Positions 8,352 to 17,087 of a stretch of 64,000 bases of DNA are shown here, piece by piece (within the stretch, counting starts at the first letter, position 1; each line of letters begins with the position of its first letter). The DNA comes from a filamentous cyanobacterium CCT1 (GTDB taxonomy: Bacteria; Cyanobacteriota; Cyanobacteriia; Phormidesmidales; Phormidesmidaceae), in NCBI GenBank assembly GCA_003017855.1, contig PYER01000002.1:1-64000 (forward strand), in the 5' to 3' direction. A program made the translations under genes and the position numbers. The notes under the pieces are model-generated. The model saw nothing but the letters and a program-made list of their open reading frames with translations, made no database searches and had not been told where the DNA came from.

Positions 8352-9398
8352 TTGAAGACAGACCCCTCCAGGCCAAGGGCGGCTTGGGTTAGCGATCGCA
8401 GGAGTGTTGATATGGACGGGTCATTTCCCCAGGGCCTGCTAAAGAGCGAGTTGCTCAACCAGCTGGCCATTAACCTAGACACCGCCGAAACGGTTGGCCC
8501 CATTACCGAAGTTTGGGTCAACAGCCGCACCCATCAGGTACAGGGCATTGGCTGTAGTGCCGGTGGGCTATTACTCCATCGCCAGAGTCGGCGGTTTCTC
8601 TGGTCTCAAATCGGCGCGATGGGGCGCGACGGGGTGGTGGTTAAAGCAGGGGCGCAGATCGAGTCGATCGACGAGCAGCTGCAAGACTGCCTACCCCTGG
8701 GCACGGTTGAACTGTGGTCTGACCACGGCGATCGCATGGGCCAGCTCACCGACTATCGCTTCGACCCGGCTACGGGCAACATTGTGCAATACCTGTTCAT
8801 TCCGGAGGAAACCAGCGGCCTGGCTCCTGGGCACTACGCCCTGGACCCCATCGGCGTGATCAGCACGGGCCGCCGCCGCATGATGGCCGAAGATACGGCT
8901 CTGCGCCACGCTCCGCTAGTTCAGGCTGGTCTGCCCCAGCCGCCAGAGCCACCGCCACCGCGATCGCCCTTTGACCGCATTCCCCTCGATCGCCTGTCGA
9001 TGGATCGAGTCCCCGACCCCCGTCAAGGCTGGGAGGCCGCCGTTAAGACAACGCGCCAGGCCCAGCAGCAGGTCAGCGATCGCTTCCAGGACCAGCGCCA
9101 AAAGCTAGGGGCCGAAGCTCAAGATCGCCGCCAAAAGCTCCAGGCCGAGGCCCAAGATAAGCTGGGCGGCCTGCTGGGCAACGTCAAAAAGCGGACTCGT
9201 CACCTGCGCAACCAGCTGCGCGAAGCCGTTACCGATGCCACGGCCGGGTTGCCCTCCGGGCCCAACCTGCGCGACGACAATGTGCCTACCATTGACGTCA
9301 ACGCCATGGAACTCTGGCCCGAGGACGATTTCCCCTCAGAACGCCCGGGCGATCGCCCTCCCGATCATCACCCCGACCGACGGCCTCCTCGCCGCTAG
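8352..9398 (+). CDS. PRC-barrel domain protein with charged coiled C-terminal region
   Basis: 348 aa; two PRC-like repeats (VWVNSRTHQVQGIGCSAGG / LTDYRFDPATGNIVQYLF); start codon uncertain (alternative ATG at 8412). Confidence 0.75.
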   Translation: MKTDPSRPRAAWVSDRRSVDMDGSFPQGLLKSELLNQLAINLDTAETVGPITEVWVNSRTHQVQGIGCSAGGLLLHRQSRRFLWSQIGAMGRDGVVVKAGAQIESIDEQLQDCLPLGTVELWSDHGDRMGQLTDYRFDPATGNIVQYLFIPEETSGLAPGHYALDPIGVISTGRRRMMAEDTALRHAPLVQAGLPQPPEPPPPRSPFDRIPLDRLSMDRVPDPRQGWEAAVKTTRQAQQQVSDRFQDQRQKLGAEAQDRRQKLQAEAQDKLGGLLGNVKKRTRHLRNQLREAVTDATAGLPSGPNLRDDNVPTIDVNAMELWPEDDFPSERPGDRPPDHHPDRRPPRR

Positions 9399-9404
9399 AA
9401 CGGG

Positions 9405-9713
9405 CTACAGGTCGCGCTGGTAGTCGGCGATCGCCTCCAGCAGATCGGCCTTGCTCGCGGCTGGAACCAGATCGGCCAGGGTCACCGTTTTTTGGCCGCC
9501 GCCAATCGCTACGGGAGTACCGGCCAGAATATCGGTCACGGCCGCGTCGGTCACCTTATCCCCTACCACCAGCGGGTAGAGCTTTTCGGCCAGCGGTGTG
9601 TGCAGTTTGGCGTCGCGCAGATACAGGTGCCACTTAGCGACATCGAGGTATACGTTATCGCCAATGGCTGCGGCGAGGGCTTCAATGGCCCGGGCGGTAG
9701 ACGCATCAGACAT
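9405..9713 (-). CDS. DUF3181 family protein
   Basis: 102 aa; conserved cyanobacterial pattern (VYLDVAKWHLYLRDAKLHTPLAEKLYPL). Confidence 0.7.
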   Translation of the reverse strand: MSDASTARAIEALAAAIGDNVYLDVAKWHLYLRDAKLHTPLAEKLYPLVVGDKVTDAAVTDILAGTPVAIGGGQKTVTLADLVPAASKADLLEAIADYQRDL

Positions 9714-9715
9714 AA

Positions 9716-9997
9716 TTACTCTCCATTGGGGTCAGGGTTAGCCGAGGGAGACAGCGGCACGGGGGAATAGTCTGCGATCGCAAAGATATAGACGGCCTGG
9801 CCTACCAGCAGGGGCAGCCAGGTCAGGGTTACTTTAGCGACCCAGGGAACCCAGTTGGGGTCTAGGGTATGAAAAAACCACAGCCCAGAATTCACAGCAG
9901 TAAACGCCGCTACGTGCACCGCAAAGTTAATGCGGTCTTCTAACTTGCGGTAGGCAGGATCTTCTCGGGTGGGTTTACGGGGCCAACGGGGCGGCAT
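9716..9997 (-). CDS. 2TM domain-containing membrane protein
   Basis: 93 aa; two TM helices (FAVHVAAFTAVNSGLWF / WLPLLVGQAVYIFAI). Confidence 0.6.
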   Translation of the reverse strand: MPPRWPRKPTREDPAYRKLEDRINFAVHVAAFTAVNSGLWFFHTLDPNWVPWVAKVTLTWLPLLVGQAVYIFAIADYSPVPLSPSANPDPNGE

Positions 9998-10027
9998 AGG
10001 CCAACTTTTGCATTCAAAGCTACACCT

Positions 10028-10576
10028 TCATTCTAAGGGTGCAGGGGCTAAAGAAGTTGGGGCTAAAGGCGACCCGACCATACCCCACTGGCCAATGTAG
10101 GCGTATATGGCCAGAGCGGCCGCCGTTTGCACATTCAGCGACTGCACCACCCCGTACTGAGGAATCATCACCACCTGATCACAAGCCGCCGCTACGGCAG
10201 CAGGAATGCCCGTCAGTTCTCGCCCCAATACCAGCACCGCCCGCTCCGGAAAACGCAGATCAGTTAAGGGCACGGCCTGGGGCTGAAGATCGAGCGCGAT
10301 CGGGGTGTAGCCCCGCTGTCGCTGCTGGTTTAACCACTGGGGCAGGTTCGCAGCCGCGCATTCAGCTAGGGGCTGCCACTGATGGGTCGCCACCGCTCCC
10401 TGGCGAAACTTGCGGTCCTGGGCCAGCTTCAGGTCGCTCAGCACCAGCGCCTCCAGCCGAAAGGCTTCGGCAGTGCGGCAGAGCATACCCAGATTGATCG
10501 GATTTTCCACCAGGGTGGCGCACACCATCAGCGCGTGGCGGGGCAAATTGAGGTAATGGGTACGAACTGGCGCCAT
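10028..10576 (-). CDS. TrmH/SpoU family RNA 2'-O-methyltransferase
   Basis: 182 aa; N-P-x-N-LGMLCRTAEAF, LVLGRELTGIP, IPQYGVVQSLNVQTAAALAIY. Confidence 0.9.
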   Translation of the reverse strand: MAPVRTHYLNLPRHALMVCATLVENPINLGMLCRTAEAFRLEALVLSDLKLAQDRKFRQGAVATHQWQPLAECAAANLPQWLNQQRQRGYTPIALDLQPQAVPLTDLRFPERAVLVLGRELTGIPAAVAAACDQVVMIPQYGVVQSLNVQTAAALAIYAYIGQWGMVGSPLAPTSLAPAPLE

Positions 10577-10703
10577 ACAAAAGACGATGCGCAGATACCG
10601 GCACAGAAGATACCGAAACAGCCGCCCCCAAAAAGTAAATAACCCGCCCCGCCTAGACAGGCAGCGCGGGCCAGGGAGCGTTACAGGTCCAGCAGCTGGG
10701 CGC

Positions 10704-11366
10704 TTAGGCCTCTAGCAAAGCAATGTTAGAGAATACAAACTCCTGCGAGTCTTCCTGCATTTCGGTGCCGTTCTCAATCGTGGTCTCAATGGCGCGGCGA
10801 GAGAGAATGTAGTAGCCGCCCACCTCGGTATACTCGTCTTCAAAGTCGCTGAGGCCGCCCTTTTGCTCGCCCGTTTTGGGGTCGTGGTAGACCGAGTCGT
10901 AGCGGTGAGACAGGTAGCCCGCCCCAGTATCGTGGCTGCTGTAGGTGTGAATGGTGACAACCACGCCGTGAATGTGGCGGTGCACCATTGAGACCTCGTT
11001 GTTTTTGATCTGGTAGCGATCGCCCTCGGCTTTGCCACCCATGAGAATCTCTACCGAGCCATCGGGCAGGGTTTCGCCGTAGCTAAAGGTGTTGTTGCCG
11101 TGGGTGTCTTCAAACCCGCGCCGAACTCGGTGAATGGAGACCTCAAACAGCTGGCCATGGACCGCTTTTTGAGCCGCCTCATCGGCGATGCCCGTCACTT
11201 CGAGCTTGAGGTCAGCGCTGACCTTGACCTGGCCCGTGTGGCTTTGGCCATTGTGGGTAAAGCTGACATCAGCCATATAGCCAGGAAAGGCCGCATCCCA
11301 GGTGTAGCGGTTTTCGTAGGCCGCCCGAAAAAAGTCCCGTGCGGCGAGTTGAGTTCCAACCATCAA
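10704..11366 (-). CDS. DUF3386 family protein
   Basis: 220 aa; TQLAARDFFRAAYENRYTWDAAFPGY...; cyanobacterial conserved family. Confidence 0.7.
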   Translation of the reverse strand: MMVGTQLAARDFFRAAYENRYTWDAAFPGYMADVSFTHNGQSHTGQVKVSADLKLEVTGIADEAAQKAVHGQLFEVSIHRVRRGFEDTHGNNTFSYGETLPDGSVEILMGGKAEGDRYQIKNNEVSMVHRHIHGVVVTIHTYSSHDTGAGYLSHRYDSVYHDPKTGEQKGGLSDFEDEYTEVGGYYILSRRAIETTIENGTEMQEDSQEFVFSNIALLEA

Positions 11367-11472
11367 AAAATCTCCCGGTGAATGTCGGTCGGCAACAGCA
11401 GGGAGCTATTGCACGAGGGCTTCTCTAGCATACCGATTCTAGCCTTCCACCGCCTGCCCCTGAACCTAATCA

Positions 11473-11643
11473 GGGCAACGTCCCATGACGCTGGCGCGTC
11501 ACTCCAAACGATGAAAAGGCTCACAGCCTTTCCCTGAGCGGAGTCGTAGGCTTTGCCGCCCCAAAGGGGCTAGGGAACGGGCTTTCTCCCTTCGGGAGTT
11601 TCACGAACGACTCCGCTCAGCCCTCGGTTATTTTCAGGGCAAT
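11473..11643. repeat. Dispersed hairpin repeat, copy 1
   Basis: Shares ends GCAACGTCCCATGACGCT... and ...GAACGACTCCGCTCAGCCCTCGGTTATTTTCAGRGCAAT with 59909-60109; internal 14-bp perfect arms at 11534-11547 / 11607-11620. Confidence 0.85.
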
Positions 11644-11800
11644 TGGGCCTACACCTCAGAGTCCGCCAAACAATGTAGCCTGGTTTACAGCTTGATTAAA
11701 AGTGCTTTCCTTAAGATAGAAATCCCGAACTTCCATTTAGGTCCGATGCGGCCGAGGATTTTGCTGGCAGACAAGCCTTACAGGCCCCTTTTGGCTGTCT

Positions 11801-11943
11801 TTTTCCACAGGCGCTTGTGTAGCAACGTTTTTGTGGTAGGCGCTTAAACCCTTGCTCAGCCTGATCTTTTGACGGCATACCCAGTCTTAACATGCTAGAT
11901 CAGCACGTTATCCACAGATTTTTTTGCGTCTGTGGATAACGTG
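11801..11943. promoter_or_regulatory. DnaA-box cluster including perfect 15-bp palindrome
   Basis: TTTTCCACA 11801-11809; TTATCCACA 11908-11916; TGTGGATAA 11931-11939; arms CACGTTATCCACAGA / TCTGTGGATAACGTG. Confidence 0.6.
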
Positions 11944-12047
11944 TGATGTCCAGGCAGTAGATAAGGTGCGATCGCTTTCAACTAACATCTAAACGCAACT
12001 TATTCAAACGCGAAGCTTAGACAAGTCTGTCGTCAGTATTGGCTTAA

Positions 12048-13508
12048 TCATGGCGCTTCCACAATGGGTAGAGTCTCAGCACTGAGCTTTACGTATTCAT
12101 CTACGGCCAAAAATAGATCGCTGAGCTGGGTCACCGTAGTGAACGGGTTTAGCAGTACCGCTTTCAGCCACCGCTGTCCCCGAAACACTGGCAGCGACAA
12201 AAACGTATGGTGCTGGTTTAGCAAATACCGTTGCAGGTCAGCATTCCAGCTGTCCCACTGGTCGGGCGGTAGGGCCGCTGGACAGCCCCGAAAGCAGATC
12301 AGGTTCATGTCTGGATCGCTCGCCAGCTCTAGCCAGGGCCGCTGCCGCACCTGGGCTACAAAGTGATCCGTAAGGGCATAGCTGGCATCGACCAGTTCGG
12401 CGCAGCCCACTTTGCCCAGGTGGGCCAGAGTTAACCACAGTTTCAGTATGTCGGTGTGGCGGGTGCCCTGCACCGAAAGTTCGCCCAGGTTGGCCCAGTC
12501 GGCTTCGGTATTCATGTAGGGGGCCGAGACTCGAAAGTGGCTGTGCAGCAGGCTCAGATCGCGAAACAGCACCGAGGCGCAGGTTTTGGTGACGTACAGC
12601 CATTTTTGCGGATTGAATGTGACCGAATTGGCCTGCTCAATGCCCGTCAGTCGGTAGCGGTGGGTGGGTGAGAATGCGATCGCGCCGCCGTAGGCCGCAT
12701 CCACATGCAACCACAGGCCGTAGGCCTGGGCGATGCGGGCAATTTCTGGTAAGGGGTCGATGTTGCCCGTCACCGTTGTCCCTGCCGTCGCCACCACCGC
12801 AAAGGGCTTGTGCCCCTGGGCGATCGCGCCCTGAATCTTGGCCTCCAAAATGCCAATATCCATCTGGCCTTTGGTGTTGGCCGGTATCGGCACCACCCCA
12901 TTCAGCCCCAGGCCCAGCAGCATGCCCGCCTTCTGAATCGAGGTGTGGGCCAGCTCTGAGGCAAAGATCACGGGCGGCGGCCCACCGGCTAGCCCCTCGT
13001 ATAAACTGCCGAGCTGGACATTGCGAGCCACCGTCAGAGCTTGCAGATTGGCCAGCGTACCGCCGCTCGTCAGCAGCCCGCCCGCCCTTTCGCCCAAACC
13101 AAACAGCTGGGCGATCTCTGCCAGCAGCAAAGGCTCCAGCCGCGACAGAGCCGGAGACATTTCAACGCTCAGCATGTTGTTGTTGAGCGCCGCCGCCACC
13201 CAGTCACCAACGATAGAAGCCGTACTGGGCAGCGGGTCCATATGGCCCATATAGCCGGGGTGAGACGGGTTCATCGACTGGGCCATCAGATTGCCCAGCG
13301 CGTCGAGCAGGGGCGCGATCGCCATCGGCTGTTCAGGAATCCCTTGAAAAGGAATGCCTTGAACCGATGGCAGCGGCACGTGGTCACTGGCCCCAGCCAG
13401 ATAGTCGAGAATTTGCGCCGCCACCTGCTGAAACACGGCCTCAATGGCTGCTCGATTGTGGCCCTGGGGGTCAACAAAGGCATCGGCGGACAGAGCAAGA
13501 AAAGCCAA
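12048..13508 (-). CDS. PLP-dependent decarboxylase, group II (aromatic-L-amino-acid/glutamate decarboxylase-like)
   Basis: 486 aa; GGLLTSGGTLANLQAL, HVDAAYGGAIAF, NPQKWLYV PLP-lysine motif. Confidence 0.9.
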   Translation of the reverse strand: MAFLALSADAFVDPQGHNRAAIEAVFQQVAAQILDYLAGASDHVPLPSVQGIPFQGIPEQPMAIAPLLDALGNLMAQSMNPSHPGYMGHMDPLPSTASIVGDWVAAALNNNMLSVEMSPALSRLEPLLLAEIAQLFGLGERAGGLLTSGGTLANLQALTVARNVQLGSLYEGLAGGPPPVIFASELAHTSIQKAGMLLGLGLNGVVPIPANTKGQMDIGILEAKIQGAIAQGHKPFAVVATAGTTVTGNIDPLPEIARIAQAYGLWLHVDAAYGGAIAFSPTHRYRLTGIEQANSVTFNPQKWLYVTKTCASVLFRDLSLLHSHFRVSAPYMNTEADWANLGELSVQGTRHTDILKLWLTLAHLGKVGCAELVDASYALTDHFVAQVRQRPWLELASDPDMNLICFRGCPAALPPDQWDSWNADLQRYLLNQHHTFLSLPVFRGQRWLKAVLLNPFTTVTQLSDLFLAVDEYVKLSAETLPIVEAP

Positions 13509-13636
13509 CGTGCACCTCTAGCGGGGGAACATGGCTTAATTATCTCGCTAATGCGACCTGACCGAGGCGATCGCACGACGCAAAGTAACCCTGCAAAGCA
13601 CCCCTCGGTCTTTCCGATCGTTTGGCTCTCGGCGCT

Positions 13637-14410
13637 CTAAAGGGGCTGAATCAAGATCGGCGACGACAGATGTTCCTGAGGCGCCTCGGCCCTCTCTTGG
13701 GTAATGGCGATCGCCCGCACCAGGCTCGGATCGCGACGGTACACCGGGGGCAGATCAATAGGTTGGGTTACATTGCCCTGCTCATCGACGGTAAACACCG
13801 TCGTCAGAATGGCGTTCTTTTGGTCTACGGTGGCCGGGGCATTGGGGTCTAGCACCGTCCACAGCACATACACGCTGCCCGGCTCCAGCGGCGGCAAGTT
13901 TTCTACCGTTAGCGAACCCGCCAGGGTATTAGGATTGAGCACCACCTGGGCCTGCCCTGAGGTGGCGTCATCGGGCGAGCTCAGGGCAACCGTGAGGGTT
14001 TCGTCGCGACCGGCTCGCTCAAGCTGCAGCGTGCGCCACAGCAACAGATTGCTGAGACTCAACCCCGCTATCAGAGCCATGGCGGCGGCCCAGGCTAGCT
14101 GCCACCGCCGCGATCGCCGAACTGGTTCAGACGCCAATTCACCCGCGATTGCGGCCGCCGACGGTTGAGCTGCAGCCACCTTGCCACTAGCTGCCCCTAG
14201 CACGGCCTGCCTCAGGTGAGCCGGAGGAGAAACCGGATCGCCATCATAGGCTACCTCCAGGGCCTGCTGCATCTGGTCGATGTCCCGTTGCAGGCTAGGG
14301 TCAGCCGCCAGCAGGCGGGCCAGGGTCGCCGACTCCTCCGGGCTGAGGTCGTAGAGAACGTAGCCAGCCAGCAGGTTCTGTAGTTGTTCGGGTGAAATAG
14401 ACCCGGTCAT
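13637..14410 (-). CDS. Anti-sigma factor (RskA-like, single TM)
   Basis: 257 aa; N-terminal anti-sigma-like region, TM (LAWAAAMALIAGLSLSNLLLW), RskA-type C-terminal domain (YVLWTVLDPNAP); directly downstream of ECF sigma gene. Confidence 0.8.
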   Translation of the reverse strand: MTGSISPEQLQNLLAGYVLYDLSPEESATLARLLAADPSLQRDIDQMQQALEVAYDGDPVSPPAHLRQAVLGAASGKVAAAQPSAAAIAGELASEPVRRSRRWQLAWAAAMALIAGLSLSNLLLWRTLQLERAGRDETLTVALSSPDDATSGQAQVVLNPNTLAGSLTVENLPPLEPGSVYVLWTVLDPNAPATVDQKNAILTTVFTVDEQGNVTQPIDLPPVYRRDPSLVRAIAITQERAEAPQEHLSSPILIQPL

Positions 14411-14414
14411 AGTA

Positions 14415-14996
14415 CTAGTTACCCCAGCGATCTTGGAGAATTTGCCGGAGCTTAAGCAGCCCTCGGCGAGAGTGAGTCTTGACGGTACCTAAGGGAGTGT
14501 CGAGCTGCTCAGCAATGGTGGCTTGGGATAGACCTTCATAGTAGGCCAGCCGCAGAATTTGCTGCTGGTTAGCCGAGAGCTGAGCCAGCGCCGCCCTCAC
14601 CTCTTCGGAGCGTTCGGCTTGGGCCAGGGCATCGGCCGGGGTAGGGGTAGGGGGCTGATCACTGGCCTGGAGCCGAGCCATAGAATCGCGGGCCGACTGA
14701 CGCGATCGCAGTCGGTCTATGGCCCGCGATCGCGTCAAAATGGCCAGATAGGTACGAAACGAGCCGCGCTGCGGGTCGTAGGCCGTCGATTGGGCCAGCT
14801 TGACGAAGATGTCCTGGGTCAGGTCCTCTGCCTCCTGGGCCTGGCCTAATACCTTGAGCGCTATTCCATAAACCAGCCCGCTGTGGCGATCGTACAGCGT
14901 TCCCAGGGCGCTGGTCTGCCCGGCCTTCAGGGCCAACCACAGGTCTGCATCGCTCAGCGTTCCGGCATTTGTCGAGGTCTGTTGTTCGAAGTCCAT
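14415..14996 (-). CDS. ECF-type RNA polymerase sigma-70 factor (SigK-like)
   Basis: Region 2 (LYDRHSGLVYGIALKVLGQAQEAEDLTQDIFVKL), region 4 (LSANQQQILRLAYYEGLSQATIAEQLDTPLGTVKTHSRRGLLKLR); start taken at internal Met of ORF 14415-15065. Confidence 0.85.
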   Translation of the reverse strand: MDFEQQTSTNAGTLSDADLWLALKAGQTSALGTLYDRHSGLVYGIALKVLGQAQEAEDLTQDIFVKLAQSTAYDPQRGSFRTYLAILTRSRAIDRLRSRQSARDSMARLQASDQPPTPTPADALAQAERSEEVRAALAQLSANQQQILRLAYYEGLSQATIAEQLDTPLGTVKTHSRRGLLKLRQILQDRWGN

Positions 14997-15154
14997 ATTC
15001 GCCGAAGGCTCAGACACTAGCCTCGCCGTCTCGGTTGCCCTGAGGCGAAGATGTACCACAGTCATTTTCTATACAATGCCATGATTTGTGTCTATTGCCA
15101 TCCCATCGAGCAGCTGCCACAGCCGCCACCCGATAGGACAGCCGGCAATGGAGC

Positions 15155-15820
15155 CTAGGCGGGCATCAGAATGCCGCGCAGCTCGCCGCCTCGATTGCGG
15201 GTAGTGTGCAGATCGATATACAGCATGCCGTTTTGCAGAGCCTGAAGCTGTTCAGGGGTAAGGGTGTAGTCGCCCATAGCGCTGCCGCCCCGCCCGGTGT
15301 CGTCCATGGTCACGTCCAGGGCATACTGAAACGGCCCATTTTCGCTGGGGCTACCTCGATGGACATGGAAGGCTGAGGTGATGTTGGGGTTGGGGGGATC
15401 TACCGGATCGCTGCCGTAGTCGCGCATAGCGCTCGTCAGTTCTCGAAAGCTGCCTCGCACCACCAGGCGATCGCCCGCCAGCGCCGCCCCAACTACCCCA
15501 CGGGCGTCGGTCATCGGCGAATTGGGCACCACATTCTGAGGGCTGAGCATCGCCACGTAGGTAACGATGGAGCTACTAGAAGTCCCCTGGGCCAGCAGCG
15601 GTGCCGTTGCCGCCACCAGGTTGGCGTCAATTTGTGCGCCTAGGGCCAAGCTGCCCGAGGTTGGTGCGGTCACCGCCATCCTCGAGGCCGTCAGGGGCGA
15701 TTGAGCCAACACCCGGCCCACCATCGGAGAATATAGGAGAACCACGAAAAGGCAAGTCACCAGGACGATGAAGCTATTCCGCAGGTTTTTTCGTTCAGTA
15801 AACATAGTGCTTTCATCCAA
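15155..15820 (-). CDS. CHRD domain-containing exported protein
   Basis: 221 aa; signal anchor; PQNVVPNSPMTDARGVVGAAL...YTLTPEQLQALQNGMLYIDLHTTRNRGGELRGIL. Confidence 0.85.
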   Translation of the reverse strand: MDESTMFTERKNLRNSFIVLVTCLFVVLLYSPMVGRVLAQSPLTASRMAVTAPTSGSLALGAQIDANLVAATAPLLAQGTSSSSIVTYVAMLSPQNVVPNSPMTDARGVVGAALAGDRLVVRGSFRELTSAMRDYGSDPVDPPNPNITSAFHVHRGSPSENGPFQYALDVTMDDTGRGGSAMGDYTLTPEQLQALQNGMLYIDLHTTRNRGGELRGILMPA

Positions 15821-16031
15821 CAGATTATTTGATGTCCCTGCAGGTAGAGACTCACATCTAGTACGTCAACCGTTCTCATCTGGATGCGAATACCTCAATA
15901 CAGATCACAATGCACAGGCGGCAAGAGCCAGGTGCAGTACCGATGGGGGATCGCCTCAGCGCCCCTAAACCCTTTCAGAAGCAGGCCAAAGGCGCTATAT
16001 GTGAAATACTCCCTAGCCCTGGCTGCGCCGC

Positions 16032-17087
16032 ATGAAGCTTTTCTGTCAACCCTTCACCGTCCACAAGCGCGTACCGCTTACCATCAGTCGCGGCACCACG
16101 GCTCAGTCCACCAACCTCTGGCTTAGGCTCAGCGCCGAGGGAATCGAAGGCTGGGGAGAAGCGGCCCCGTTTTCGATTGGCACTCACCAGCAGACCCTAG
16201 AGATGTTGCAAGCCGATGTGGTCCGCCTGCAGCAGGCGTTAGAGCCGTTCCATCCCTTTGATCGCCAGGCAATAGAAGCCGTTGTAGTCGAGCTATCCAT
16301 TCACTCCGCCAGTCGCGCCGCCCTGGATGTGTCCCTGTGGGACTGGTGCGGTAAGGCTACCAGGCAGCCAGTCTGGCGGCTGCTGGGGCTAGACCTGAGC
16401 CAAATTCAGCCCACCTCGGTAACCGTCGGTATTTCATCGCCTGAGGCCGCCCAGCAGCGATCGCAGGATTGGCTACAGCAAACCTCAGCCCGCGCCCTTA
16501 AGCTAAAGCTGGGTAGCCCCAGCGGCATCGAGGCCGATCGCGCCATGTTTCAGGCCGTCTACGACCACGTCCCCGCCAGCGTCAGCCTCAGCGTCGATGC
16601 CAACGGCGGCTGGACGCTGGAGGAGGCAAAGGCCATGGCGGCATGGCTGGGCGATCGCCGCGTTACCCACCTCGAACAACCCCTGCCGGTAAGCCAGAAT
16701 GCCGATTTAGCAGAGCTCAGGCAGCACTCGCCCATTCCGGTCTTTGTGGACGAAAGCTGCTTTAGCAGCTCAGATATTCCCTACCTAGCGAATTTAGTGG
16801 ATGGCATTAACATTAAGCTTATGAAAGCAGGCGGACTCAGCGAAGTACTCAGGATGATCCACACCGCCCGGGCCTGCGGGCTGCAGATCATGTTTGGCTG
16901 CTACTCCGACAGCAGCCTGGCCAATGGCGCAATGGCACAGCTTTCGCCCCTGGCCCACTACCTCGATCTCGACAGCCACCTCAACCTGCGCGACGATCCC
17001 TTCACCGGCCTCACGCTGGTCGAGGGTCGCCTGCTGCCCTCCCATCAACCTGGACTTGGACTCAGCCATGTACCTCAAGCCCGATAG
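16032..17087 (+). CDS. Enolase-superfamily dipeptide epimerase / N-acetyl-D-Glu racemase-like (DgcA-like)
   Basis: 351 aa; LKLKLGS (KxK), SVDANGGW, HLEQPLP, VFVDESCF, GINIKLMKAGG. Confidence 0.85.
   Translation: MKLFCQPFTVHKRVPLTISRGTTAQSTNLWLRLSAEGIEGWGEAAPFSIGTHQQTLEMLQADVVRLQQALEPFHPFDRQAIEAVVVELSIHSASRAALDVSLWDWCGKATRQPVWRLLGLDLSQIQPTSVTVGISSPEAAQQRSQDWLQQTSARALKLKLGSPSGIEADRAMFQAVYDHVPASVSLSVDANGGWTLEEAKAMAAWLGDRRVTHLEQPLPVSQNADLAELRQHSPIPVFVDESCFSSSDIPYLANLVDGINIKLMKAGGLSEVLRMIHTARACGLQIMFGCYSDSSLANGAMAQLSPLAHYLDLDSHLNLRDDPFTGLTLVEGRLLPSHQPGLGLSHVPQAR

Noticed and set aside
16894-17067. Upstream extension of the DUF1611 ORF
   Set aside because: It is in the wrong frame of the epimerase coding region; the conserved protein starts at ATG 17068.
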